Positions 15,906 through 24,603 of a stretch of DNA of 24,733 bases are shown piece after piece. Both the position numbers and the translations under genes were made by a program. This DNA comes from AP-16 sp036395835. Lineage in GTDB: Bacteria > Pseudomonadota > Alphaproteobacteria > Rhizobiales > Xanthobacteraceae. A model generated the notes under the pieces. That model was not told the DNA's origin. It was given only the letters and a program-made list of their open reading frames with translations, and did no database searches. Position 1 is the first letter of the stretch, and every line of letters begins with the position of its first letter. The stretch is taken from the NCBI GenBank assembly GCA_036395835.1, contig DASWCW010000161.1, positions 1 to 24,733 of the forward strand, read 5' to 3'.

Positions 15906-15978
15906 CCAACTCGGACATTGAATTGGGCGCCGCTCGCGCGAGCGTGGACGCGCTGTAGGCACCCGCGAGGTCATCCAA

Positions 15979-16563
15979 TCAGCGCGCCGCTAGCGTCCTA
16001 TAGGTCGCGATCGCACGCTTGAGGTCGTCCGTTTCCACGCAAGGGAGCAGGCAAATGTCTTCCAGCATCGCCAACTGCTGCGCCGCTGCTGCTGGCTCGC
16101 CCAGCACCAGGTAGAGTTCGCCGAGATGCTCGTGCGCACTGCGGTGGCGACGATTGAGCACCAGAGCCTGCTGATAATGCTGCATCGCCGGCTCGAATTG
16201 GCGCAGGCGGCGATGCGCATAGCCGATATAGTTCTGGATATCGGCATTGCGTGGGTCGCGCAATGCGGCGAGCTTGAGCGCGGCGATGGCGCCATTCCAA
16301 TCCTCGGCGACCAGCGCTCGCTTGCCCGCGGCGAAATCCGGATCGAGCTGCGCCCAGTCGGCCTCCGATCCCATCGCGGCCATCGTGGTGCAGATCGGCC
16401 AGGCTTCTGGCGGGAGTTTCGCCTGAGCCGCCGGAGACTGCTCGGACGCACCGAGCCATGCCGCAACGGAGCTTCGCCACGGCGACTGGCTCGCTGCCCA
16501 TAGACCTCCCGCCCCGACCAGCGCGCCGAGCAACATGGCCGATCCAATTAAGCGAATCATCAT
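15979..16563 (-). CDS. Membrane-anchored or exported TPR protein
   Basis: A 194-aa protein starting at a Met-Met pair (16563/16560). Residues 4-24 (RLIGSAMLLGALVGAGGLWA) form a signal or anchor helix. Residues about 70-160 hold three TPR units: FAAGKRALVAEDWNGAIAAL, the DPRNADIQNYIGYAHRRLRQ unit and HRSAHEHLGELYLVLGEPAA. The conserved end (QLAMLEDICLLPCVETDDLK) with two Cys is common in small alphaproteobacterial TPR proteins. It follows the larger TPR gene by 61 bp on the same strand, so the two form a likely operon. Role: protein-protein scaffold, partner unknown. Confidence 0.85.
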   Translation of the reverse strand: MMIRLIGSAMLLGALVGAGGLWAASQSPWRSSVAAWLGASEQSPAAQAKLPPEAWPICTTMAAMGSEADWAQLDPDFAAGKRALVAEDWNGAIAALKLAALRDPRNADIQNYIGYAHRRLRQFEPAMQHYQQALVLNRRHRSAHEHLGELYLVLGEPAAAAQQLAMLEDICLLPCVETDDLKRAIATYRTLAAR

Positions 16564-16624
16564 TGCTCTGTGCGCGGCGTCGGCCGGCGGCCAGGGTCGC
16601 CGGCGACCTTCATTGCTCCCCTGC

Positions 16625-18196
16625 CTATCCTTTCTGCGCCAAGAATTCCTTGGCTTCCCGGATCTCCTGCCGTTCGGTATCGGCGTTCTTTGCTAGCTCC
16701 ACGAGCTTGCCGTAGTACTCGGAAGCCTTCGCACGATTGCCAATGGCGGCTCCGGCACGGGCAATTCCCAGAAAGGTGCGGTAGCGATTGGGAGTCTGCT
16801 TGAGTGCGGTCTCGAATTCGGTAAGCGCCGCATCCGGTTGTCCTATCTCAAGCAGCAGTTCGGCAAACAGCTCGCGGAGCGGATAGAGCCTGTTCTCCAT
16901 GGCCACGTGCTTGACGCTGCCGTCCTCGCCGTCGGCTGCCGCGCGCATGAGCTTCAAGGCTTGGTCGCGCGCGCCTTCCTTGAGGGCGACCCAGGCCGAA
17001 ATCGCAAGAATCTGCTCTTCCGATCGGTCGGCCCAGTAGGACTGGTTTGACTTCTCCAGCGCGGCACGAAGCGCCTTGATCGCCTCGATCTCCGTTTTCG
17101 CGCCAGCGACATCGCCGATGCGCGCCATTCCGAGACCACGTGTGAAACGCGTCAGCGAATCGGGCTGCGGGTATTGGCTCGGCGTGAACGGGAGCGCCGC
17201 GGCGCCGGCCCAATCACCGCGTTCGAGCACGCAACGCGCCGGCATGGCGTTCTTCGCGGTGAAGTTGGCGAAGGTGATGGGGCGATCGCCGCGGTCTGCC
17301 GTAGCTACCGATTTCTCGGTCAGCGCCTTTGCCTTGGCATCCTGCGCGAGCTGCAAGTGCGCGTAGACGGAAAAATCTGCGGCGTGATAGTAATCCGGCT
17401 GGATCTCGAGCGCCGAAGCGTTCGATGCAATCGATTCCTCCCACAGGCCGACCATCGAGTAGATGTGCGACGGCATGTGACGGGCGTGAGGCACGGCTGG
17501 CGCAATACCGGCATAACGGCGGGCAGCCGGGATGCCCTTTTCTGCGAGCGGGTGGTAGTCGTAGGCATGAATGAGGAAGTGCGTCACGCCTGGATGCTGC
17601 GGGTTCCGGTCGTACAGCTTTTCCAGAATGGCTATTGACTTGAGCTGGTTGGCATAAGTTGTGTCGGCGGGGGACGCCGACGCCTGCAAAGTGAGCGCAT
17701 AGAAAACCTGCGCCTCGTAGTCGTCGGGGTAGCGTTGCGTCAAGTGTTCCATGGCCTCGTTATAGCGCGCGAGCCGGACATTGACGGGCGTATTGGCATG
17801 CTCACGATAATAGGCGCTTAGCGCTTCGATCCAGTCGCGCTCGCGTTGGGTCTTCGCGCCGATCTCTCGCGCCTTTTCGAGCGCGGCCCAAGCGGCCTCC
17901 GCATCGGCCCGCGGCGGCACCACGGCGAGCGAGTTGTTGAGCAAGTCGAGTGCAATCCCCCAATATGCGATCGCGCAACTGGGATCCTGTCGCAGTACGT
18001 TCTCAAATGTGCGGCGCGCGATCAGAAACCAGTATGAATGGATCATCGCGACGCCGCGCTCGAACTCGGCTTGCACCTTGGCATCGCACGAGGTCGGAAA
18101 CGTCAACTTGCCAAGCTTCTCGTCCTGTTGGCCGAAGGCACTGCAGCCCAGTGCTGCGGTGATCCCGGCGACGATTATCAGATACTTCGGCTTCAT
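16625..18196 (-). CDS. Large exported TPR-repeat protein
   Basis: A 523-aa protein; the start at 18196 has GGAGAT six bases upstream and is followed by a signal peptide (YLIIVAGITAALGCSAFGQ), possibly a lipoprotein signal at Cys18. The mature part is almost all helix: FERGVAMIHSYWFLIARRTF, DPSCAIAYWGIALDLLNNSL, then HPGVTHFLIHAYDYHPLAEK and HARHMPSHIYSMVGLWEESI, blocks I associate with a widespread bacterial TPR family of about 500-600 aa. The C-terminal 80 residues hold standard TPRs (PDAALTEFETALKQTPNRYR). The HFLIHAYD and PSHIY histidines are striking and could bind metal, but no enzyme activity is established. Intact, with a second TPR gene 61 bp downstream. Confidence 0.88.
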   Translation of the reverse strand: MKPKYLIIVAGITAALGCSAFGQQDEKLGKLTFPTSCDAKVQAEFERGVAMIHSYWFLIARRTFENVLRQDPSCAIAYWGIALDLLNNSLAVVPPRADAEAAWAALEKAREIGAKTQRERDWIEALSAYYREHANTPVNVRLARYNEAMEHLTQRYPDDYEAQVFYALTLQASASPADTTYANQLKSIAILEKLYDRNPQHPGVTHFLIHAYDYHPLAEKGIPAARRYAGIAPAVPHARHMPSHIYSMVGLWEESIASNASALEIQPDYYHAADFSVYAHLQLAQDAKAKALTEKSVATADRGDRPITFANFTAKNAMPARCVLERGDWAGAAALPFTPSQYPQPDSLTRFTRGLGMARIGDVAGAKTEIEAIKALRAALEKSNQSYWADRSEEQILAISAWVALKEGARDQALKLMRAAADGEDGSVKHVAMENRLYPLRELFAELLLEIGQPDAALTEFETALKQTPNRYRTFLGIARAGAAIGNRAKASEYYGKLVELAKNADTERQEIREAKEFLAQKG

Positions 18197-18957
18197 GGGA
18201 CATCTCCGGGCGTTTTCGCGAATGAGATGCGGACCGCTGGCAGTAAGCGCTGCCCTTCAGGGTCGTTCGGCACGAGCTCTCGGGATATTACACCCGCCAT
18301 TCGCATAAGTGGAGGGGTGCTCAATGCCCACCTCGGTCGGTGCCGGACCGCGCATGTCTCCTCGTCATTTTGCGGCAGTGCACCACTTCGGTCGCTTTGG
18401 GAGCGAAGCGGACATTGGGCCGGGTTTATGAGTACACGCCCTTAAGGGCGCGTACTCATTAAAATTCCACCGGGGCGAATGTCCGAATGAACTTACATAT
18501 GCACCGGGAAGCTGCGGCCTGCGCTCCAGGCACCCAGAGTAGCATGGCGATGCCTCTGAGTGGGGTATTCTACACCTTCATTGCGTCTGGGATGCTATCC
18601 CTCGTCTCGGCCAGGACGACGATTCCTGCCGGTAACAGCGACCGGAAAACACAGCGATTACCAAGCGGGCCCGTACGGCCGCTGATTTCTGGTGGCGGCT
18701 GTTGCGCCTTCCGCTCAGGTGTACTTGGGAACTGATCCGGACGCCGGCCACTGGGGGTGGCCCGCGGTGAGGATCCCCTTTCCTCCGGCGCGCGCCCCCA
18801 AAAGTGCCGGGCTTTGGCTGGCCAGGCATCGAGGAAAACAGGGGGCCGTCACAAGCGGACTGATCGCCATCGACGTCGGGTGCGGTTATCCGCAGGTTCA
18901 AGCTGCCTGCCTCGGCAGCAACGCCGAGGATTTGGATTCCGGCTTTGCACTTACTTG
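18197..18957. other. 761-bp stretch without a supported gene
   Basis: Frames on both strands here lack ribosome sites, recognisable domains or consistent codon use. The part next to 18196 should hold the promoter of the TPR operon. A perfect-arm inverted repeat at 18428-18459 is listed separately. The part from about 18,640 to 18,957 may be degraded coding sequence, but I cannot name a source. Confidence 0.5.
18428..18459. repeat. 32-bp inverted repeat (possible dispersed element)
   Basis: ATGAGTAC and GTACTCAT form the outer arms, one A/C mismatch follows, and the centre CGCCCTTAAGGGCG is itself a perfect palindrome: 15 of 16 pairs. It is followed by TAAAA. Similar GAGTACACGCCC strings feel familiar from intergenic repeats of Bradyrhizobium-type genomes, but this is memory only. 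It could be a bidirectional terminator-like hairpin or a dispersed repeat. Confidence 0.55.
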
Positions 18958-19790
18958 TCAGCCGTACCGAAGCGATGCCTCGATCATCTTGCGATCCCGC
19001 TCTTCGCGGTGCGCTTTCGAGAACTCGGGCGTCTGACTGGCTTGCAAGATCGACTGTGCATGCGTCAGTCTTGGATCTCGATCCCGCAGTCCCCGCGCGA
19101 TCCGCGCCAGAACCTGATCAGCGCTTTTAACTCCGGGCGCGCTGGCATTGAACCGCGTAGTCATTTGCTTTGCTACCTCCGTTAGCCGCGCATCAGCGGC
19201 AACGAGGAGCGGATTGACGCCGCGCGCTTCGAGCGCGCGCCGGACGCGCTCGCGATCCTTGGCGACGCCCGCAAGCCTGTGCCCGGCCAGTCGGTCGGGC
19301 AGGGCTGCAAGCGATCCGTCCTCCGAGAGTTCCGCCAATAGATCCTGCAGCTCCCGCCAGGCGAACCGATAGCCGCCGACGTTGACGAGCCCGGCAGCCG
19401 GTCCGCCGACGATTAGCCTCTTGCCGTCGCGATCGAGCCGGCAGGGATATTCGGTGTCGACGAAACCTTCGGCATCGACTTTGCGCGAGCGCGGATCCCC
19501 CGGTTCGATGCCGACGGTGCCCCCCGAGGGGACCATGCGCCCGCGGATCGCGAGCGTGCCGGTCGCGGTCCTCGCCACCTCGATCGCGCCCTCGAGCTCC
19601 AGCACGCCGAGCGGGATGCCGGCCGGCATTCCATCGGATCGGCGGCGGCGGGGAATGATCCCGGCTTCGCCGAAAGCGGCGACATCGATGCAGGCGGACG
19701 TTGCATTCGGCCAGGGCGCGGCGGCTGACAGGAACTCGGGCGAGCGCCATGCGGCGAATGGCGCGCCGCCATTGATTTTATTGGATAATC
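18958..19790 (-). pseudogene. Truncated acyl-CoA ligase-like C-terminal fragment
   Basis: An open frame without a start runs from about 19794 to the stop at 18958. It reads AAWRSPEFLS, CIDVAAFGEAGIIP, then GIPLGVLELEGAIEVARTAT, GTLAIRGRMVP, GFVDTEYPCRLDRDGKRL and VGGYRFAWRELQDLLAELSE. The GTLAIRG...DTEY.CR.D...GGYRFA.REL order is that of the C-terminal part of adenylate-forming acyl-CoA ligases (the hinge and lid region). The AMP-binding N-terminal half (the Thr/Ser-Gly-rich P-loop) is gone, and a stop in this frame at 19795-19797 lies next to AT-rich sequence bordering the IS110 region. An annotation starting at Met 19629 would be artificial. The extra C-terminal 60 residues (LTEVAKQMTTRFNASAPGVK) are helical and unrecognised. 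Most likely cut by the mobile element. Confidence 0.65.
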
Positions 19791-19955
19791 TCGGTTAATC
19801 TGGTAGTATCGTAACGTGCCGCTTTTGCCGAGCGGAACGAGGCCGGGATTGCGTCCGACCGAGCCCTTGACCGCCAGCGGCGATCCCGCCCATCAACGGG
19901 ATCGGTTTGGTTTTCCAACCGATGTTGCGCACCGGACACACAAAGAGGCCCGGGC

Positions 19956-20106
19956 CATGCCTGGCCTGCCGTCGGATTTTGAGGAGGATGCGCGGGATAT
20001 AGCAGCGTTGCTCTGTGACGGCGCACACCTCGTCGGCCACTCATACTGTGCCATCGGCGCGCTCTATGCCGCTGCGCTCCGGCCGCAGGCTGTGCGCTCG
20101 CTTATG
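19956..20106 (+). pseudogene. Alpha/beta-hydrolase fragment fused to transposase
   Basis: Met 19956 starts MPGLPSDFEEDARDIAALLC, followed by GAHLVGHSYCAIGALYAAAL and RPQAVRSLMV. This is the nucleophile-elbow region of an alpha/beta hydrolase (GHSYG in relatives; here the last Gly is Cys). At about 20107 it passes in frame into an IS110 transposase. The hydrolase lacks both its N-terminal strands and the rest of its fold, so it is a fragment captured by rearrangement. A frame opening further left at 19816 is not supported. Confidence 0.6.
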
Positions 20107-20940
20107 GTCGCGAAGCTGCGTGGCTTGGACATCGCAGCGAGTGGCATCGAGGCGAGCGGCGGGTACGAGCGTGGCGTCGTCCGCGCGTTGCTTGCTGCCG
20201 GCATGTCGGTGCGGCAAATCAATCCATTCAAACTTCGTCAGTTCGCCAAGGCGTGTGGTGTTCTGGCCAAGAACGATCGGCTCGATGCGCGCATGATCGC
20301 GCTGTTCGTCGCCACCATGCCGACGCGCTCGGCGCAGCGATATGAGGCGGTCGAGCGGCTCGCCGAGATCGTGACGGCGCGCCGCCAGCTCAGCGACGAC
20401 AAAGTCGCCGCGGAGAACGCCTCGAGGCTGTTCGAGGATGCAACGCTGCGGCGCCTCTATCGTGCCCGCATTGCCCGACTGGCGGCGGACATCACGCTTC
20501 TCGACAAGAGTCTGGCCGAGATCGTCGCATCCGATGCCGTGCTTGCTCAACGTTATGAGTGCTGGTCTCGATGCCCGGCGTAGGTCCGGTGCTGGCCGCC
20601 ACGCTCCTCGCTTTGCTCCCGGAACTCGGACAGATGAACCGCAAGCAGGTTGCAGCGCTGGTCGGGGTTGCGCCCTACGACTTCGACAGCGGCAAGCTCA
20701 AGGGAATGCGCTGCATCTGGGGGGCCGTGCTCCGGTGCGGCGCGTGCTGTACATGGCGGCGCTGATCGCCTGCCGTTGCAATCCCGAACTCAGAGCTTTC
20801 CACGACCGCCTGGCGGCCGCTGGAAAGAAAGCCAAGCTCGTTATCGTCGCTGTCATGCGCAAGATCATCACCATCCTCAATGCCATGCTTCGTGACAATC
20901 TTGGATCGATCGCTCGATCGGCAGGCACATCATGTCGGTC
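20107..20940 (+). pseudogene. IS110-family transposase remnant, two frameshifts
   Basis: An IS110-type transposase without its first catalytic block. Present are EASGGYERGVVRALLAAGMS, INPFKLRQFAKACGVLAKND and RLDARMIALF (three of the DEDD acidic sites), then the C-terminal domain. The GIDVSK start with the first Asp is replaced by hydrolase sequence. One missing G near 20559 (GAG-TGC should be GAG-GTG-CTG) shifts to the frame with LVSMPGVGPVLAATLLALLP, QVAALVGVAPYDFDSG and MRCIWG. A second missing G in the G6 run at 20719-20724 shifts to RAPVRRVLYMAALIACRCNP and KLVIVAVMRKIITILNAMLR. The family end is lost after about 20,910. Non-functional. I cannot fix the element ends; IS110 elements usually lack terminal inverted repeats. 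Confidence 0.85.
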
Positions 20941-21070
20941 GCATGACAAGCCGCTTGCCCATCGGGCGAGCCGCGTCAAGGCCGCAGCCGCGTGTAGCCC
21001 GGAGGCACGTACCGCGCGCCCCGAGGCGGCTCGAACGATGGGCAATCCTCCCTCAGCAACAACACAGTTG

Positions 21071-21180
21071 CTCATTCGATCACCTCGTCGGCGCGGGCGA
21101 GCAGCGAGGGCGGCACGGTGAGGATGAGCGCCTTGGCGGCTTTGAGGTTGATCACGAGGTCAAATTTCGTGGGTAGCTGG
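21071..21180. repeat. 3'-terminal repeat of the binding-protein array, copy 1
   Basis: The last 110 or so bases of three genes (21071-, 22058- and 23616-) are closely similar, with the first 23 bases (CTCATTCGATCACCTCGTCG and following) identical. Such near-identical ends in same-orientation copies are suitable for unequal recombination. This entry marks the first; the others lie at the corresponding ends of the two following gene entries. Confidence 0.7.
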
Positions 21181-22062
21181 ATCGGCAAGTCGTCCGGCCT
21201 GGAGCCCTTGAGGATCTTGTCTACATAGGTGGCAGCGCGGCGGTAAGTGTCGGAAATGCTTGGCCCATAGCTAATCAGGCCTCCATCATCAACAAACTCA
21301 CGGAACCCGTACATTGCCGGAAGTTGGTCCTGAGCAGCGACATCGGCAATCCTCTTCCGATATGTAAACACGAAAGGATCGTTCAAAACGAGAATAAAGT
21401 CTGGACGTGTTTTCGGAATGGCGGTAAGCACCATCTCCAGCTCCTCGAGAACGCGCGCCTCATGTGATGCGAGACTGAGCCCAAGAAATTGGTTCGTTTC
21501 CTGTACTGCCTTCCATTCAAGATGGGTGTGATGACTTGCCGGATTCCATACCACGGCTATGTTCTTGGCTAGTGGCTTAATCTCCCTGATTATTTCCACC
21601 CGTTTCCCAGCGGCCTCGGGAGCCCCGGCTATGAATCCGGTCAAGTTGCCGCCCGGCCGCGCAAGGCTGGTTACCAGTCCATATTCAACCAGATCGCCCG
21701 CTCCTGCTGCAACGATGGGAATTTCACGCGTCGCTTTCTTAGCTGCCTCCGCACCAATGGTCCCACCCGCCAAAATGACGTCGACCCTCTGTTCGACCAG
21801 TTCGGCGGCTAACATAGGCAACCGGCTTATGCTCAGCCCACCGGTACTCAATGGTGAGATTCTGGCCCTCTTTATAACCCAGCGCCTCTAAACCCTCCCG
21901 AAAAGCGGCAAGGGAAAAACGGTAAGATGTGGGCGACCCCGTCGCGAGCCAGCCTATTCGAGCGATCCGTCGAGGCAGCTGCTGCGCATGTGCGGCGAGT
22001 GGCCAAAGAACCGGAGAGGTTGCCGCACCGCCAAGGAACGCCATGAACTCCCGGCGCCTCAT
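21072..22062 (-). pseudogene. ABC-type substrate-binding protein (PF04392-like), frameshifted
   Basis: The third preserved gene in a tandem array. The N-terminus MRRREFMAFLGGAA with cleavage after AHAQQ is an RR-type signal peptide; the fold begins RRIARIGWLATGSPTSYRFS and runs to NLTIEYRWAEHK. Around 21822-21828 the frame changes, and the rest continues RLPMLAAELVEQRVDVILAG, then SLARPGGNLTGFIAGAPEAA, INLKAAKALILTVPPSLLAR and the end ADEVIE. The family (PF04392, ABC_sub_bind) binds small ligands, tryptophan or similar in studied cases, for ABC importers. No permease or ATPase gene is nearby. The start overlaps the stop of the preceding copy in ATGA. Probably inactive unless the shift is a sequencing error. 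Confidence 0.85.
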
Positions 22063-23038
22063 TCGATCACCTCGTCGGCGCGGGCGAGCAGCGAGGGCGG
22101 GACGGTGAGGCCGAGCGTCTTGGCGGTCTTGAGATTGATGGCTAGCTCGAACTTGATCGGAAATTGGACCGGCAGGTCGCCCGGCTTAGCGCCGCGCAAG
22201 ATGCGATCGACATATGCCGCTGCGCGGCGGAAAAGATCGGCTCGCTCAATTCCGTAGGCGATCAGGCCTCCGCTCCTGGGAAACGACGGAATTGAATAGA
22301 TCGCCGGCAGATTCTGCTTGGCCACCAAGGCGACGATCATCCCGGGACGGGAGTTAAGGAAGCTATCCGGCAGAAAGATCAGGCCGCAGGACGGCTGGCG
22401 TCCGGCCGCGGTGATTGCATGCTCGACTTCGGTCTCGCTGAGAACCGGCGAAACGATGAATTCCAATGAAGGGGACGGGTCGACGGCAGAAACATTGAGG
22501 CATACGGTGCCGAGTTCGGGTTGAAGATGACCGTGATCGGTCCGACGCGGGGCGCGATATCCTTGAGCAACTCCACCCACTTTGCCCCCATGCTGGGTTC
22601 TTCGGCCGCGAACCCTGTGATGTTGCCGCCGGGACGGGCCAATGTTTGGACGAAGCCTTGGGCAACCGGATCGGCAACGGCAACGAACACGATCGGGATG
22701 GTGCCCGCCGCCTGCTGGGCAGCGGCCAACGCCGGCGTCGAGTTGACCACGAGGATATCGGGTTTGAGTTCGACCAGATCCTTTGCGAACGCCTGCCTCT
22801 GACTGGCATCGTCCGTCTGCCAGCGATAGTCGATCTCAACATTGCGACGCGATAACCATCCCAATTCCTCAAGGCCTCGCTGCAATACCGCGGCCTGTTT
22901 TTGCCCTTCCGGGTCGCTCGCGATCCGTCCCATGAGCACGCCGATCCGCCGCACTCGGTCGGGCTGCTGCGCGCGTACGCCGAGCGGCCACGCGACTGCC
23001 GCGCCGCCGAGCAGCGCCATGAACTCCCGCCGCCTCAT
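22059..23038 (-). pseudogene. ABC-type substrate-binding protein (PF04392-like), frameshifted
   Basis: The N-terminal part begins at Met 23038 (MRRREFMALLGGAAVAWPLG, cleavage after VRAQQ) and covers RRIGVLMGRIASDPEGQKQA, KPDILVVNSTPALAAAQQAA, ARPGGNITGFAAEEPSMGAK and TVIFNPNSAPYASMFLPS. Near 22471-22485, in GGGGACGGGTC, the frame shifts. The other frame resumes DPSPSLEFIVSPVLSETEVE, CGLIFLPDSF, PAIYSIPSFPRSGGLIAYGI and ends LLARADEVIE. It is about 326 residues if repaired, normal for the family. A longer frame from 23077 is not preferred. Stop and next start overlap (ATGA), so the copies were once translationally coupled. Confidence 0.85.
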
Positions 23039-23057
23039 TCGATCACCTCGTCGGTGC
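23034..23057 (-). repeat. Last codons of a fourth substrate-binding-protein copy
   Basis: The sequence CTCATTCGATCACCTCGTCG, which ends every copy (DEVIE then stop on the minus strand, overlapping the next ATG), recurs here. Upstream of it only VPLGT is left before unrelated sequence. The pattern is what remains of a deleted copy that preceded the gene starting at 23038. Confidence 0.55.
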
Positions 23058-23171
23058 CCAGCGGAACATGGAGGCATCGCGAAGATTATACCACACTCCG
23101 GGCTGATCGCGGATCGCGAGCGGACGGGACGGGAAGCCAGGGCATCATGAGTCTCGAGACGGACTGTAAGA

Positions 23172-23378
23172 TCAGGCGCGATCCCGGTAGCGTTTCTGCC
23201 GACAAGCCGATGAGCAGGTCATCGCATCGCGGCGCCGTGCCTGAAATCGCCGGCCACAGACCGCACACTTCGGCTTAGGGCGGGGCGGCGGGCTCTCAAT
23301 TGGCGGCATCCACGATGGCCGCATCCGCTCAACCTTCGGGAGCGCCTTTGGTACCGCACCACGGCCTCGCAATCCCAA
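23172..23378 (-). CDS. Small zinc-ribbon-like protein
   Basis: The likely start is TTG at 23378, eight bases after a strong GGAGGAG site. The 68-aa product has a basic, Pro-rich N-terminus (residues 1-35) and a C-terminal Cys4 motif: CAVCGRRFQARRRDAMTCSS followed by ACRQKRYRDRA. The C-x2-C-x14-C-x3-C spacing suggests a small zinc ribbon, a form common in uncharacterised rhizobial and phage proteins that resemble 'CxxC...TCS..CRQ..YR'. It may bind nucleic acid, given the Arg-rich tail, but this is inference. It sits between substrate-binding-protein copies. Confidence 0.65.
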   Translation of the reverse strand: MGLRGRGAVPKALPKVERMRPSWMPPIESPPPRPKPKCAVCGRRFQARRRDAMTCSSACRQKRYRDRA

Positions 23379-23394
23379 TGTGCCTACTCCTCCG

Positions 23395-23586
23395 TTAGCG
23401 GTCGTGGCCGATCAGCTGCCGGTCAATGTCGATGGGGCCGTGGTCCGCCGCGTTGCAAATCGTTACAGCATCAGTAAAACTAAACCCGTACGTCATTGCT
23501 AGGCCGGTCGCAGAAATCGAAGCGGGCGATTTTTCGGTCCGCGCCCCGGTAAATCGCACTCGCCGTCCTGGCAATCTCCCGCTCAT
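23395..23586 (-). CDS. Doubtful small ORF between array copies
   Basis: A 63-codon frame with no clear ribosome site at its first Met. The later part (MTYGFSFTDAVTICNAADHG) is moderately protein-like, and the stop lies 17 bases before the start of the zinc-ribbon gene. No signal peptide or domain is seen. In another frame, an ATG at 23620 overlapping the stop of the preceding copy opens only 46 codons. Either could be real, but the evidence is thin. Confidence 0.3.
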   Translation of the reverse strand: MSGRLPGRRVRFTGARTEKSPASISATGLAMTYGFSFTDAVTICNAADHGPIDIDRQLIGHDR

Positions 23587-23616
23587 CGGCGGCCCTCGCC
23601 GCCTGTACCTTGCGCC

Positions 23617-24603
23617 TCATTCGATCACCTCGTCGGCGCGGATGAGTAGCGTCGGCGGCACGGTGATGCCAAGCGCCTTGGCGGTCTTAAGATTGATCAC
23701 GAGCTCGAATTTGGTGGGACCCTGCACCGGCAGCTCGGCTGGATTCTCCCCTTAGAGGATTCGATCGACATAGAACGCGCCACGCCGGAACAGATCGACC
23801 GTATCGACCCCGTAGGACATCAAACCGCCCTCGGTCGCGTAAAACCGAAACCCGTATATGGCGGGTAGCCGGTTGCGTGACGCCACAGAAAATATCCGGT
23901 GGCGCTGCACCGCATTGAGAGCGGTAGGCAGCACGATGAGTCCTCCGCCTGACTCTTGCGCGAATGCGGTAACGGCTGCTTCGAGATCATCAGTGGGATC
24001 ATGGAATGACACGCTCGTCACGGCGAGGCCAAATCTCGGCGCCATTGTCTCGATTGCGCTCCATACTCCACCAAATCCCTTAAAGGCTGGATCCGAAATC
24101 CCAGCCACCCGCTTGAGACCGGGCGCGACCTCTTTCAGCAACTCCAGCCATTTGCCGCTGATTTCAGGTTCAAACGTACCGAACCCGGTAATGTTGCCAC
24201 CGGGGCGGGCGAGACTCTGCACGTGACCGGCACCGACCGGGTCAATAACCGAAACAAACACGACCGGGATCGTACGCGTCGCTGCACGAAGGGTTGTCAC
24301 CGCGGGCGTCCCGTGAGCCAGAATGATGTCTGGCTTCAGGGATACCAGTTCCGTTGCAAACGCGCGTGCGCGGTCTACGTCACCCGCGCCCCAGCGATAC
24401 TCCATCGTAACATTGCGGCCCTCTATCCAACCCAGCCCCCCAAGAGCCTGCCGAAACGCAGTGACACGCGTCTGTGCTTCTGGATCGCTTTCAGCATAGG
24501 CCACCACCACGCCGATGCGCCGCATGCGCTCGGTCTGCTGCGCATACGCTGCAAGCGGCCACGCAACTGCCACGCCGCAAAGAAACGCAATGAACTCCCG
24601 CCG
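23617..24603 (-). pseudogene. ABC-type substrate-binding protein interrupted by intron and ochre codon
   Basis: The body of a PF04392-like binding protein: RREFIAFLCGVAVAWPLAAY with cleavage after AQQ, then RRIGVVVAYAESDPEAQTRV, LKPDIILAHGTPAVTTLRAA, ARPGGNITGFGTFEPEISGK and YGFRFYATEGGLMSYGVDTV. After YVDRIL comes TAA (23752-23754) where relatives have Lys (RILKG), a probable AAA or AAG to TAA change. The same frame continues GENPAELPVQGPTKFELVIN and ends IRADEVIE at 23617. At the front the coding sequence stops being exonic at 24603: what lies upstream is a group II intron end, so Met 24669 is not a real start. The true start would lie beyond the intron, outside the window. Confidence 0.85.

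Noticed and set aside
18487..18735. Plus-strand 82-codon frame in the gene-free stretch
   Set aside because: No ribosome site, low-complexity composition and no recognisable domain.
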